Source: Hippopus hippopus (Eukaryota > Mollusca > Bivalvia > Cardiida > Cardiidae). Taken from it: DNA of 64,000 nt. The DNA lies in the NCBI GenBank assembly GCA_946811185.2, contig OX328098.1:38503650-38567649 (forward strand). Reading direction: 5' to 3'. Every line of letters begins with the position of its first letter. Positions within the stretch are counted from its first letter, which is position 1. The translations under genes were made by a program, and so were the position numbers. Under the pieces are notes generated by a model that saw only the letters and a program-made list of their open reading frames with translations, searched no databases and was not told where the DNA came from. Positions 54,940-64,000 of the stretch are shown piece by piece.

Positions 54940-55075
54940 GAAAATTCCTGGAAACAGCGTGAAAAAAGGAGAAATTGTAAGAATACATTCTCCTTTGGTC
55001 ACAATGACACAACACTCGTGAGCTGTACGTTCTCCTTTCTGTAATGATTTTAGATGTGGTGAGCTGCAGACAATG
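54940..55075. repeat. Diverged hairpin family 1 copy
   Basis: CGTGAAAAAAGGAGAAATTG and ATTCTCCTTTGGTCACAATG; the centre is lost. Confidence 0.4.
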
Positions 55076-55264
55076 TAAAAACTTTGTTTATGGTGGAAAA
55101 GGTTCAAATAACGTGCCTTTTTAATATCATCATTATTGGATATTTGTCTATATCTGATCACTAAAGATTTGATTTAAGATACGGAGTTAAAAATAAAAGA
55201 AGGAATTTTTGTCGGCATTATTTTATTATACCTGTATATTAACAGGTATGTGAGTTTGTCTTTG

Positions 55265-55490
55265 TTTTCCATTTTAACTTTTATGCTGCTAAGCGCGACT
55301 AACTGACCTTTTGCGGACAGTGTAGATCAGGATCAGACTGCACAGAACGTGCAGTCTGATCTTGGATCTACACTGTCCGATAAGGAGGTATTTATCTCCA
55401 AACCATAATCTTAAAATAGCACTGTACGTGCTTTTACTATCGGCTTGAAAGTTTCGTTTAACTTTTTTTTAGCAGGATAAGGGTTAAGGG
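55265..55490. repeat. Hairpin family 2 copy, complete
   Basis: TGCTGCTAAGCGCGACTAAC, GATCAGACTGCACAGAACGT, GCAGTCTGATCTTGGATCTA, TAGCAGGATAAGGGTTAA at the right end. Confidence 0.75.
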
Positions 55491-55499
55491 TATAACCGT

Positions 55500-56070
55500 T
55501 TACTAAACAATGCAGGAAGAAGGCTTTTGAAAACATAGTGGGAAAAGGAGAAACTGCTGGTTACCAGCATTTCGTCATTTCCCAAAATGTTTTCGACCTA
55601 TCAATTGCAAATCCCTTTGTTTTAATCACATCTGATTTGTCGTCTTCAATTACTTTCAATTTGAATGTTTTAACGACTGTAAGGAAGAAGGCTTTGGAAA
55701 CATTTTGGGAAACGGATAAACACTGGTTACCAGCATACTATTCCGTGTTTATACGACTCTGAAGAAGAAGGCGTTGGAAACATTATGGTAAAAGGAAAAG
55801 AATGCTGGTAATCAGCATTTTCTCCATTCCCCACAATGTTCTCTACCGTATTATTTACGGATCTCTTAATTTGAGTAGCATCTTTCATGTCGTCCGCAAC
55901 ATAATATTAGTGCTTTATCAACGAGAAAAAGCTAGTAACAAGAATACAATCTCGTGTTTAAATGATTTTAAGGAGGAAAGCTTTGGAAAACACTGTAGGG
56001 AAAGGAGAAAATCTTAGTGACTTGCACTTTCTCCTTTTCCTACCATCTTTTCTTCCCTTCCGAAAACCAG
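55500..56070. repeat. Run of four hairpin family 1 cores
   Basis: Cores at about 55545-55580 (CTGCTGGTTACCAGCA), 55715-55740 (ACTGGTTACCAGCAT), 55800-55830 (AATGCTGGTAATCAGCATTT) and 55995-56040 (GAGAAAATCTTAGTGACTTG...CTTTCTCCTTTTCC). Each is preceded by a GAAGAAGGC(T/G)TTGGAAAC-type or related arm: local duplication of one element. Confidence 0.65.
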
Positions 56071-56179
56071 TTATAGGTGCATCATTAGAACAATACTTAA
56101 TTTGTCATCTGCTAAAATTTTCAATATGAACTAGGCTACCTTTATCTATGTGTAAGGATTCAATTTGGGTTCACATGAA

Positions 56180-56445
56180 AATTAACTGAGCCATACTCTG
56201 TGAAAAGGGGGCTTAATGCATTTGCCTAAAGTATCAACCCATGTCAGCCTGCACAGTCCGCGCAGCCTAACATGGGCCGATACTTTTCGCTATCTTCAGA
56301 TTTATTGCATTTCAAAGGACACTCTACCTCGTGATTCAGTCGGTTGTTTGAGAAGAGAGATTTTATGGATCCGTGATTAGGTGATGCTTTGCTTGGTATA
56401 ATGCATCACGAAGAAGCCTCTTTTTGCCAGAGCATGGCTCAATCA
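56180..56445. repeat. Hairpin family 3 copy, reference-like
   Basis: TGAGCCATACTCTGTGAAAA at left, core CCATGTCAGCCTGCACAGTC/CGCGCAGCCTAACATGG, right CCTCTTTTTGCCAGAGCATG with GCTCA. Outer arms are inverted. Confidence 0.75.
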
Positions 56446-56564
56446 TTGTAACCAGTTACACATCTTCGCTAGCCAAGGGTAACAATCACTACGTAGCCTG
56501 TGTCCAGCCGGTAATAAATCTTTAACTGTTACAAAAAAAAAAAGATTGAGACTGGTTCAAATTT

Positions 56565-56755
56565 CAAAGCTGTTGCAGACAACAAATAAGATGTGGCTGA
56601 ATTGTTAAAATTTGTTTCTGAAAGGTAAAAAAAAAAACATTGTGGGAAAAGGAGAAAACGCTGGTTACCAGCATTTTCTCATTTTTCCAGAATGTTTTCA
56701 AAAGTCTTATTTTCCAGGGTCGTTAAAACTTGGAATTGTGTGGTGACAGGTTAAT
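56565..56755. repeat. Hairpin family 1 copy, complete
   Basis: AAACATTGTGGGAAAAGGAG, core AAACGCTGGTTACCAGCATT, right GTGTGGTGACAGGTTAA. Confidence 0.7.
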
Positions 56756-56794
56756 CACTCCTTATCGCGGTCTCTTTCCACGATCTATACATAT

Positions 56795-57050
56795 AAACCA
56801 TGGTCCGAAAAAAGGGGGCATAATGCATCTCCGTTATCCACGATACAAAGCAAGCCATCAAGTACTTATGGATCCATGATATCCACAAACAACTTAATCA
56901 TGGGGTAGAATGGTCCTTGGACATGCAGAAAATTGGCTAATAGCGAAAGGTTTCGGCCGAGGTCAGCCTGCGCAGACTGCGCAGGCTGACCTGGGTCAAA
57001 ACTTTTCGCAGAAGCATTAAGTCCCCTGTTCACAGAGCCTGGCTCATATA
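56795..57050. repeat. Hairpin family 3 copy
   Basis: ACCATGGTCCGAAAAAAGGG, core GAGGTCAGCCTGCGCAGACT/GCGCAGGCTGACCTGG, right AAGTCCCCTGTTCACAGAGC/CTGGCTCAT. Confidence 0.75.
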
Positions 57051-57158
57051 TATATGGCATTGAACTGTGGATCGGTTCCTTAATAACTACCGTCATTTCT
57101 TTGACGAAGTATCGTTCCAATATATAAAAGGATAAATGATAGGACTAGAACCAACCAG

Positions 57159-57913
57159 TCTAATCACTACGTTGCTCTTTTCATCTCTGGCTGATCGAAA
57201 ATCATAATCCCCTCGATTGACTGATTGAATTTATCGCCGCCAACGGTCGCCCATATGGACGACGCCCCCGATGGCTGTTAGTATTGTTATGCGGGATAGT
57301 GCAGATACAGGACGAAACCCATCCTAAGTTACGCCTGGTTCCTTAACGTGCTTGGTGTATAGCATCGTCACACGGGTCTTCGGATTAAAGTCTCATCCGA
57401 AAGACTATTAGTAAATTTAGATGGCCAGCCGTGGGGGATCGAACACACACCCTCAAGTGACCAAAAACATCACGTTCACGAGTCCTACGCTCTATCTTTT
57501 GAGCTATGCGGGCTGTTCTAATCTCCTCGATACGCCTCGTATCGGATTTTGAGAGCTATCACCGTAGACCTATATCATCGAAAACCAATTAAACGTCGCG
57601 TAACAGAATTCTTTCGGAAAAAATTTGGCAGTCTTTCATCTGATTTTGGAATGTATCCTAAAACGTTATTTAACTGAGTTGTTACGGTGAATGTTGAAGT
57701 AAATATTGTTTGTCTTTACATTTTTTGTAATGATTCCTTGCATATCAGATAATCCTTTCCTGCGGTCGGCATTTTTATGTACTTTTTGATAATGTTGCGG
57801 ATAGCAAATGTACCGCGCTATTTGATTGGTGCTTTCAGAACTGACGCATATCGAGGGAATAACAAATTTAGACTCGATCAGCCAAGGATGAATTGAGCAA
57901 CGTAGTGATCGCC
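57159..57913. mobile_element. Palindromic MITE interrupted by a SINE, upstream of the 143-residue gene
   Basis: Ends TAATCACTACGTTGCTC (57161 on) and GAGCAACGTAGTGATC (to about 57910) are inverted, and complementarity continues inward through GGCTGATCG and CCTCGATACG once the SINE at 57218-57518 is removed. Confidence 0.65.
57218..57518 (-). repeat. tRNA-derived SINE, family S4
   Basis: Minus-strand head with TAGCTCAAAAGATAGAGC and GTTCGATCCCC; body matches 51580-51890. Flanked by TAATCCCCTCGAT (57205-57217) and TAATCTCCTCGAT (57519-57531), a 13-bp duplication with one mismatch. Confidence 0.82.
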
Positions 57914-57994
57914 AACCTTTGCTGGCGGAGATGCAAGTTACACGAAATAGATTTAAATATAACACTTTATTTTGTTGTTTGCTAGATTTGAGTC

Positions 57995-58426
57995 ATGGAG
58001 GAGATGAAAAGCGAAGCCCGATCGGAAGATGAGATAAGAGAAAGCGTCTACGGAATCAAGCTGTCTGAGATCCATATTGGTGATTATGACCATTCCATTA
58101 CACGTCCAACGGTTGCTAGCGCGCGAAAATCTGTTGTTTGGTCACGTGAACGCAAGATATACGAGACAGCTTCACGGAAGCGCTTGGAAGAATTCAAGAC
58201 CAACCCCTACTTCCGGTTTGAGTACCCGGAAATTCCACGTCATTGGCCGGGAACCTGGGTTGTGATGACGCACCAGCAGTTAGCCAGTAGTGTTGGCCGC
58301 CTTTCTAGACCATCGACTGCTGCTCGGCCATGGACAGCGCCAGTTCGCCTCTTGTTAAAAGAAAGATTAAAGACACAAAAAGATGTTCCAAGAACCGTGA
58401 AAACGCCACGAATTGTTGTGCAATGA
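57995..58426 (+). CDS. Unrecognised 143-residue protein, intact ORF
   Basis: An intact ORF starts ATGGAGGAGATG and ends TGA. Features: an acidic N-terminus, a central segment KTNPYFRFEYPEIPRHWPGT rich in aromatics and prolines, and a basic C-terminus with RLSRPSTAARPWTAP. There is no signal peptide and no TM segment. The upstream TTGTTGTTTGCTAG (57972-57985) looks like a 3' splice site nine bases before the ATG, so a 5' noncoding exon probably exists. Small basic proteins with aromatic/Pro-rich linear motifs occur among axonemal microtubule-associated proteins, but that is only a resemblance. A palindromic MITE ends about 80 bp upstream of the start codon. Confidence 0.72.
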   Translation: MEEMKSEARSEDEIRESVYGIKLSEIHIGDYDHSITRPTVASARKSVVWSRERKIYETASRKRLEEFKTNPYFRFEYPEIPRHWPGTWVVMTHQQLASSVGRLSRPSTAARPWTAPVRLLLKERLKTQKDVPRTVKTPRIVVQ

Positions 58427-58494
58427 TACTTGTGCAATGATGCTTTTGTAATCATCTCGTTTTGCTATGTTATGTGATCAGTTTTTGTAAATTG

Positions 58495-58500
58495 AATAAA
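58495..58500 (+). promoter_or_regulatory. Poly(A) signal of the 143-residue gene
   Basis: AATAAA lies 69 nt after the stop codon of the 57995-58426 ORF, a usual distance. It supports that ORF as the last or only coding exon of a real gene. Confidence 0.6.
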
Positions 58501-59237
58501 TACCTCCAAGTTTAATTGATGTTAATTCTGATCTTGAAGCTAATGATAATAGAAATGGCACCAAATAAGTGACATGCAAACAATCCTATTACCTCCTGCC
58601 AAAATTGAGGATTGTTGGTTTAAGTACCACCAGGCAATCATACAATGCACACTTAAGAGCATCCACTGCTTGTTAGAACTTTAGTGTGTGAAAGATCAAC
58701 GAAAGTCAGCTTCGGTGCCAATTCGCTTATCATTTCCTTCATTATGCAGTTCAAAGCAGCAAACGGCTTCGTTTGACTAAGTGTCCAATTATATCAGTTT
58801 CTATCAGGAAAAAATAAAATTTAAGCAAATGATTGGTTAATAAAAAAAGCTCCCAGAAAGATAAGACCATCTAATGTTGATCTCTCTTTGGAAAGGTCTA
58901 CAGATTTTGGGAATTGTCGGACATTGTCGCGTTGTGTTTGAATAGTAATTCTCTCTCTTTATTTCTTTCATTGCGGTTTAGCTGATACTATAATTATAAC
59001 AATTAGGGGTGTTTTCAAACAGTATTTCCTGCTTTGGATTGTTCTTCTCATGAAAGGTTTGTACAGTATCTGCATGAAATGTTATCCAGAACCAGCCATA
59101 TTGAATGCTGATGGAGGGGCTGTATACAAACAAAATAGTATTTCTTAATGACTATCTGCGCTTAGGCATTACCCTTGGTCACGTGACTTAGAATGCTGAT
59201 AGATGTTTAATGGTAAATAAAGGCACGAAGTCGAAAC
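58501..59237. other. Intergenic, nothing recognised
   Basis: Ordinary AT-rich sequence downstream of the 143-residue gene. Confidence 0.5.
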
Positions 59238-59240
59238 TTA

Positions 59241-60319
59241 AGCCCGTGTCACACTATACGGCGTTTCCACTGCGTTGGGACGGCGTTGTTTAATTTCACA
59301 GAGCGCCATGAGATCGCAAGAAAAATCGGATGTTTTTCGCGAAGAGGGAGATATCACGACGTTCTCACCACGACCAAGACGTTGCTCCGCAGCTCCTAAG
59401 GCGCGTTATCGCGTTCCTATGGAGTTCTTGGCGATTCTCTGCGCTCTCATGCGTGCGCTGTGCTTTCATGGTGCTTATACTGCGTGCACTGGGCGTTCAC
59501 GGCGTTCTCAAGGCGCTCACATTACGCTGACGCTGTGACAATGAACTATCTCTGAAAACGAATTGTATGTATACACATTTATTCATCAATTGTTTCTTTG
59601 CTGGGGTCTCGAAAAGTCAACGGAGAATAAACTATACTCGTAAAAAGAAAAGTGGAAAAAGCAGGACATAAACCCCAACCCTCTCAAACAGAAGCAAGTT
59701 AACCACTGTCACCTCCTCAATCATTACTAGCCCGGCTTGCTAGCGTACATCAGCCATGGTGAATTGAATGTTTATTTGCATATTTCGTCGACTGTATGTT
59801 CGTTTTTGTCAGACAAAGACTGATGGACGCTGTAGAAGCGACCTACAAGCGCAGTGATCGCCGTTGCAGCTCAGAGGAGTCGTTTTAAGAGCGCAGTGAA
59901 ATAAATAACACTCCGTGTAAGCGCCGCTGACGCGCCGTATAAGCACAGTAGAGACGCAGTGACATCTCAGAGCGCGCGATACAATCTCCATGCAAGCACC
60001 ACCGACAACCATAGCGTTCGCACTGCGACCTCTGTGCGCGCCGGCGGAGCTCCCATTGCGTTGTGGGAGATCTTACGGCGACGCTAAGACGACATTCCGG
60101 TAATCCCACTGCGTTCTTCTCAGAACGCCGAGCGATGGCGTTTGTTTTGTGCATGCTCAAAATGCGCGCCGTCCCTCAGCGTCCAAGACGATCCTAATGC
60201 GTCTGCTCGCAATGCCACTGCGTTGCTGTGACGATGCTTGCGATGGTACTGCGCGCATCTCGGCGTTTTACATTTTTTCTTGGACGCCGTGGGATCGCTG
60301 CCCTGGTGTGACAGGGGTT
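59241..60319. mobile_element. GC-rich TIR element with TTA target-site duplication
   Basis: Ends AGCCCGTGTCACAC and, inverted, AACCCCTGTCACAC; TTA on both sides (59238-59240, 60320-60322). The GC-rich outer thirds are rich in GCGTT/AACGC-type words (for example CACTGCGTT); a lower-GC middle carries no transposase. The 3-bp TTA duplication is typical of PIF/Harbinger-derived MITEs, so that class is suggested. Confidence 0.65.
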
Positions 60320-60322
60320 TTA

Positions 60323-60985
60323 GATACATATCGATATATTAAAAAAAAAAAAAGTTCTTAAAGGGGGAAAGACAAGTCATTCCGTTAGAAGAATATCTGC
60401 AGTGGTGCTATATAACTTTCCCGAAGCCTAACAAAATTTGTGTGATCTTAACTGTGTCATATTCTTTATCAGTCCTTTATCAAAATCGTCTTGTGTTGGA
60501 ATTCACCATGTTCGTCAAACATTCTTTGTGGTTGTATTTCATTTACGTAGGTACGTGATATATACCGCTTAGTTTTACTTTTTACGAGTAAATAATTCTA
60601 TATCTGATCACTGTGTGACAAATCGATTTTTACATATTCCTATTAAATTCTTATCGTTTAATCAGCAGTCAGTAAACCTACATGTCTATTACATGTTAGT
60701 TTTACATTTTGTTACGTCAACGAAACAGAGGAAACACGAAAACGACAGTTTAACTGCTAGGGAAACCGAATTTAGTAACACAATCGACCTCTACTAATTG
60801 CACATGAAAGATAAATCACTTGAGTTACGTAATAGATATGAAAAAAAAATTATCTGGTGTCCAGTTTAACACTGGTTTAAATCCTGGTGTTGAAAAATAA
60901 GCAACTGGCTAACTGATTCCAACGTATAAGATTGCATAGTCTAGTAACAAATTATTTTTCACAGCAAATAAAGAAGTCTCGGGGG
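60323..60985. other. Intergenic, nothing recognised
   Basis: AT-rich, no repeat family matched. Confidence 0.5.
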
Positions 60986-60989
60986 AAAA

Positions 60990-61250
60990 AAAATACGTGC
61001 TATGCTCTGCGAAAAAGTGGCTAATTGCAAGTACGAAAAGTATCGATCAGGTCAGGCTGACCTAGGCCGAAACTTTTCCCCATTTTCTGTCAATTTTTTT
61101 GGAATACCAAGGACCAGTCGACCTCATGATTAAGTCGGTTGTTAAAAAAAAAGTGGCTGTTATGAATCTACGATTTTAAGATGGCTTGACTGGTATAATG
61201 CATCATAGAGATGCTTTAGACCCCATTTTCACAGAGCATGGTTCATTTAT
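60990..61250. repeat. Hairpin family 3 copy
   Basis: GTGCTATGCTCTGCGAAAAA, core GATCAGGTCAGGCTGACCTA, right TAGACCCCATTTTCACAGAG/CATGGTTCAT. Confidence 0.65.
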
Positions 61251-61434
61251 TGACTGAATGGGTTTTCTACCAGATGAACATCAAATGTTGGAACATATTA
61301 GGAGTGTAGACGACCCCATAATTTTCTATGTCATATGGAAACTTCCAACAAAGTTCAAGAGTATTCTGAGATGAGACCAAAACAAAAGTAAACAATCTGA
61401 AAATAGCCCAAGGCAACTACTTATGGCTAGGTTT

Positions 61435-61650
61435 TAACCGTTAGGCTGCTAAGCTTGACTCACTGACCTTTTGCGGACAGAGTAGATAAAAGATCAGACT
61501 GCACGTTCTGTGCAGTCTGATCTTGATCTACACTGTCCGATAAGGAGATACCCCCCCCCCCCAAAAAAAAAAAATGAAATAGCAAAAATTGGGTTTTTAT
61601 TATCGGCTCAAAAATTTCATTTCTCTTATTTAGCAGGATAAGGTTTAAAC
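61435..61650. repeat. Hairpin family 2 copy, complete
   Basis: TTAACCGTTAGGCTGCTAAG, GATCAGACTGCACGTTCTGT, GCAGTCTGATCTTGATCTAC, C/A homopolymer insert, right end TAGCAGGATAAGGTTTAA. Confidence 0.75.
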
Positions 61651-61779
61651 CTATTCATACATAACAGGAAGAGATAACCCAAAAATAAAGGCTCATCCAG
61701 GATCAGGGCTTACCGATAAATTGATATGCAAATAAAATGCCTTCAAGCGGTTCACCTTTATCACACAATCCTAAGTTCT

Positions 61780-61955
61780 AACGACCCTCATAAAAACAGC
61801 CTTTTGAAAACATTGTGGGAAAAGGAGCCGCTTTGCACAGTGTTTTCGACCCTTTCAAAGACATATTCCACAATTTGAGCCACATTTAATTGGTGGTCTG
61901 CGCATGCTTTGAATTTAGACAAGTCTTAAGTTTTAGTCATTTGGTAAAGAGTTAA
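61780..61955. repeat. Hairpin family 1 copy with deleted core
   Basis: TTTTGAAAACATTGTGGGAA and AGGAGCCGCTTTGCACAGTG; the GCTGGTAACCAGC centre is gone. Ends TTGGTAAAGAGTTAA. Confidence 0.5.
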
Positions 61956-62544
61956 TGCTACAAAACAGACGCTCCTCAAAGATCTGGAGACATTTGACTT
62001 GCAACACACGAAATGGGGAATTCAGACATTTAGGTAAAGTGTCGTCTCGGATCAGCCTGCGCAGTCCGCGCAGGCTAATCCAAGACGGTACTTTATGACT
62101 ACATTAGATTTTGTGGTAAAGTGGACTTACGCCAAACAGAAAGTTACATAAAAACGGAAAGTGTCGTTTCGGATTAGCCTGCGCAGACTGCGCAGGCTGA
62201 TCCGAAACGACACTTTACGCAAATGTCCAAATGCCCCTTTTCGTGTGTTGCAGGCCATTTGATAATGAAGAGTCATTGTTATATTTTAAAAAGTATCTCT
62301 TATGCTAAAGATCTATCTAAACTTTTGGCGGTAAGCAAGGCTCAGCTTTTTGTCCCTGTGACTTCTATTAAAAAAGCTGTTGAGTTATATTAGATCAATA
62401 AAAGTAGATCCAAAGGTTTCAATGTGACAGAAGTAGATGTCTGGCGTAACATCCGAAGACAGATCACAATAGACGATTATACAAACAAATGCTTTCAATT
62501 GCTTTTCAAATCTTTTCCAGGCCTTTTTCAAACAGTACATACAG
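61953..62544 (+). pseudogene. Broken coding-like segment split by a hairpin MITE
   Basis: Before the MITE at 61998-62265 the frame reads ATKQTLLKDLETF. Reading directly on after it (62266) gives DNEESLLYFKKYLL. A shift of frame near 62305 then leads to KDLSKLLAVSKAQLFVPVTS, an in-frame TAG at about 62389-62391, and FNVTEVDVWRNIRRQITIDD up to a donor-like ACAG|GTAGGA after 62544. The amino-acid character is strongly protein-like, but I do not recognise the family. The combination of MITE, frameshift and stop suggests a decayed gene or duplicate. Alternatively only 62392-62544 is a living exon joined in phase to 63450. Confidence 0.4.
61998..62265. mobile_element. Hairpin family 4 MITE inside the broken coding segment
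   Basis: Diverged left end (TTGCAACACACGAAATGGGG), intact right end TTTTCGTGTGTTGCAGGCC. ATTT lies outside both ends. The host reading frame (LLKDLETF | DNEESLLYF) is continuous once the element is skipped. Confidence 0.75.
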
Positions 62545-62679
62545 GTAGGAAATAATTATATCTTTTATTATACACTATGTTCAAACTTTATTTTTGCTAA
62601 ATCAAAACAATCAGCAGTCAGAAACAGTTGTGTCATCCTATACCACGGGGTCAAGTGTTAATATAACCCTTCGAAAGGA

Positions 62680-62790
62680 GTTTGAAAATATCGTGTGAAA
62701 AGGAGTAAATGCTAGTAATAAACATTTACTCCTATTTTCACCAACTGTCTCTACCTTTTCAGAAACTAATTCCATCATTTAAGTCAGATT
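62680..62790. repeat. Hairpin family 1 copy
   Basis: AAAATATCGTGTGAAAAGGA, GTAAATGCTAGTAATAAACA, TTTACTCCTATTTTCACC; arms intact, centre diverged. Confidence 0.5.
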
Positions 62791-62902
62791 TCATAAGTCG
62801 TCTACAATTGAGCGGAGCTGACATGACTCGATACCAAGTTTTCGTAGATTTTCACAGAGCATGGCTCATTGCTACTATACATGATGTGCTACACTTGTTA
62901 TA

Positions 62903-63148
62903 TGGCCTGCAACACGCGAAAAGGGGCATTCGGACATTTGCGTAAAGTGTCGTTTCGGATCATCCTACGCAGTCCGCGCAGGCTATTCCGGAACGACACT
63001 TTCCGTTTTTATGTAATTTTCTGTTTTGCGCAAGTCTAGTGTAGTCGTAAAGTGCCGTCTCGGATTAGCCTGCGCGGACTGCGCAGGCTGATCCGAGACG
63101 ACACTTTACGCAAATGTTCGAATGCCCCTTTTCTCGTGTTGCAGGCCA
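62903..63148. mobile_element. Hairpin family 4 MITE
   Basis: GGCCTGCAACACGCGAAAAG at left, CTTTTCTCGTGTTGCAGGCC at right, two internal hairpins. The flanks (ATAT/AATT) are not a clean duplication. It lies between the broken coding segment and the Ly6-like exon. Confidence 0.85.
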
Positions 63149-63449
63149 ATTATCTGGGCAATGATAAAAGATATATTCTGTTCTGCTAACTTATTCATAA
63201 CTTTCAATACCAATGGTACAGCTTGGTTAAAAAGTGGGTAATGAAAAGAGTTACCAGTCCATTATCTTCCACAGAAACATCGAAGTTCGTGATACTTAGA
63301 AAATGAAATATTTGCGTTTGTCGGATACTTTTTCCGATTTCCTACTTTTAAAATGTGTTCGTCAACAAGTACATATTTAAGAGTATGGGTGCTTTTCATT
63401 CAGAAGTAACAGTGTGAAACCAATATAAAACTATATTTTTATGTTAAAG

Positions 63450-63526
63450 GTAATGTGTGTTTCGAATGCGAGCTGTTAGACAATCCAGATGACTGTAAAA
63501 CATTTCATACTTGTGATGACGGAGAG
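63450..63526 (+). CDS. Ly6/uPAR-like cysteine-rich exon (partial gene at window edge)
   Basis: The acceptor ATGTTAAAG precedes 63450 and the donor GAG|GTATTT follows 63526. The translation NVCFECELLDNPDDCKTFHT followed by CDDGE shows the CxxC...C...C spacing seen at the start of secreted or GPI-anchored three-finger (Ly6/uPAR) domains, common in mollusc extracellular proteins. The remainder of the domain should lie in later exons, beyond or near the window end. No signal-peptide exon was identified. The phase fits the exon-like segment ending at 62544, but that partner is doubtful. Confidence 0.5.
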
Positions 63527-64000
63527 GTATTTATATAGAGTGTCATTCTGTTATTTCATTTCTATCAAAACTTTGCGGAGAGAAGAATCTATTCACTCAA
63601 CGTCTGTACCACTTTGTTAGCCATACATTGTACAAAATACCAAAGCTCCTTTTACATTATGGGAGCTACTGATTGTCACACTTTGGTTGCACAACAGAGT
63701 CTCTTCCAATAATTACAAACAGCTTCCACAAATGAAGTAAGATTCGTTTAATATCAGCGAGTGGAAGCGACCTTTACACGGCAAAGGTGCATTTACTCAT
63801 GCGAGCAACCTTGCGATTGTATAGATTTTGTACGAGTGAGTGTTACTAATTGGAGGTAAACAATACATTTAATCAACCAATCAAATTATCCTATTGGAAG
63901 CAAGGCAGCACCACTGGCCCTGTGTTGGGATGAGAACAAATGCACGACAGTGAGACTGATCATGCGAGCTTTCCGGATATGTCCGGATTCAGACTTGTCA
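63527..64000. other. Sequence after the Ly6-like exon, nothing recognised
   Basis: Presumed intron of the partial gene; no further cysteine-rich exon with good splice sites seen before the window ends. Confidence 0.4.

Noticed and set aside
59275..60361. Several Arg/Cys-rich ORFs on both strands
   Set aside because: They lie in the GC-rich TIR element and reflect its composition; no start context or homology apparent.

Overview
This is a eukaryotic, repeat-dominated window. I see no operons, no ribosome binding sites and no prokaryotic gene layout. Its make-up resembles a bivalve mollusc genome, perhaps a dreissenid mussel. That is an impression from the repeat style (hairpin MITEs, Helitron-like elements with tandem-repeat cores, tRNA-derived SINEs) and from the gene types, not from a search. 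All gene models lie on the + strand and were built by hand from reading frame, GT-AG splice sites and phase.

Genes. (1) A TPR-repeat protein gene whose 3' part runs from 2750 to 27414. Eight phase-compatible exons give 1467 nt including the stop codon (488 residues), and the 5' end is missing or uncertain. (2) A Patched-domain (PTCHD-like, 12-TM RND superfamily) protein gene, 40828-48331, in four exons with phase-1 introns throughout. Its last exon has a one-base reading-frame break in a T homopolymer (47541-47546), and the acidic motifs of the RND motor appear to be absent. (3) A short gene with an intact 143-codon ORF, 57995-58426, of unrecognised function, with a poly(A) signal 69 nt downstream. 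(4) At the right edge, a cysteine-rich Ly6/uPAR-like exon (63450-63526), and upstream of it a broken coding-like stretch (61953-62544) interrupted by a MITE.

Layout. 1-1910: tandem-repeat cores of two Helitron-like elements. 2100-27414: TPR gene, with introns full of repeats. These include a 4.2-kb TIR element inserted in a Helitron-like element (5865-10088), a SINE, a mariner remnant (about 10871-11977), an array that resembles an exon's own splice junction (13000-14440), a TIR element (14755-15927), a 145-bp tandem element (17098-18808) and a 46-bp AT-rich array (20290-22320). 27843-40780: intergenic, with a 157-bp tandem element, two large near-perfect palindromes, a 400-bp direct duplication, a hairpin MITE amplified into a six-unit satellite (33076-33892), triple-nested MITEs, a SINE with clean target-site duplications and a second mariner remnant. 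40828-48331: Patched-like gene, with a second nearly complete Helitron-like element in intron 2. 48340-57960: hairpin MITEs and a SINE cluster that includes a SINE-in-SINE insertion. 57995-58500: small gene. 59241-60319: TIR element with a probable TTA duplication. 61400-63150: more MITEs and the broken coding segment.

The genes share no obvious pathway. The shared features are heavy intron colonisation and recurring small hairpin families, called here hairpin families 1-4.
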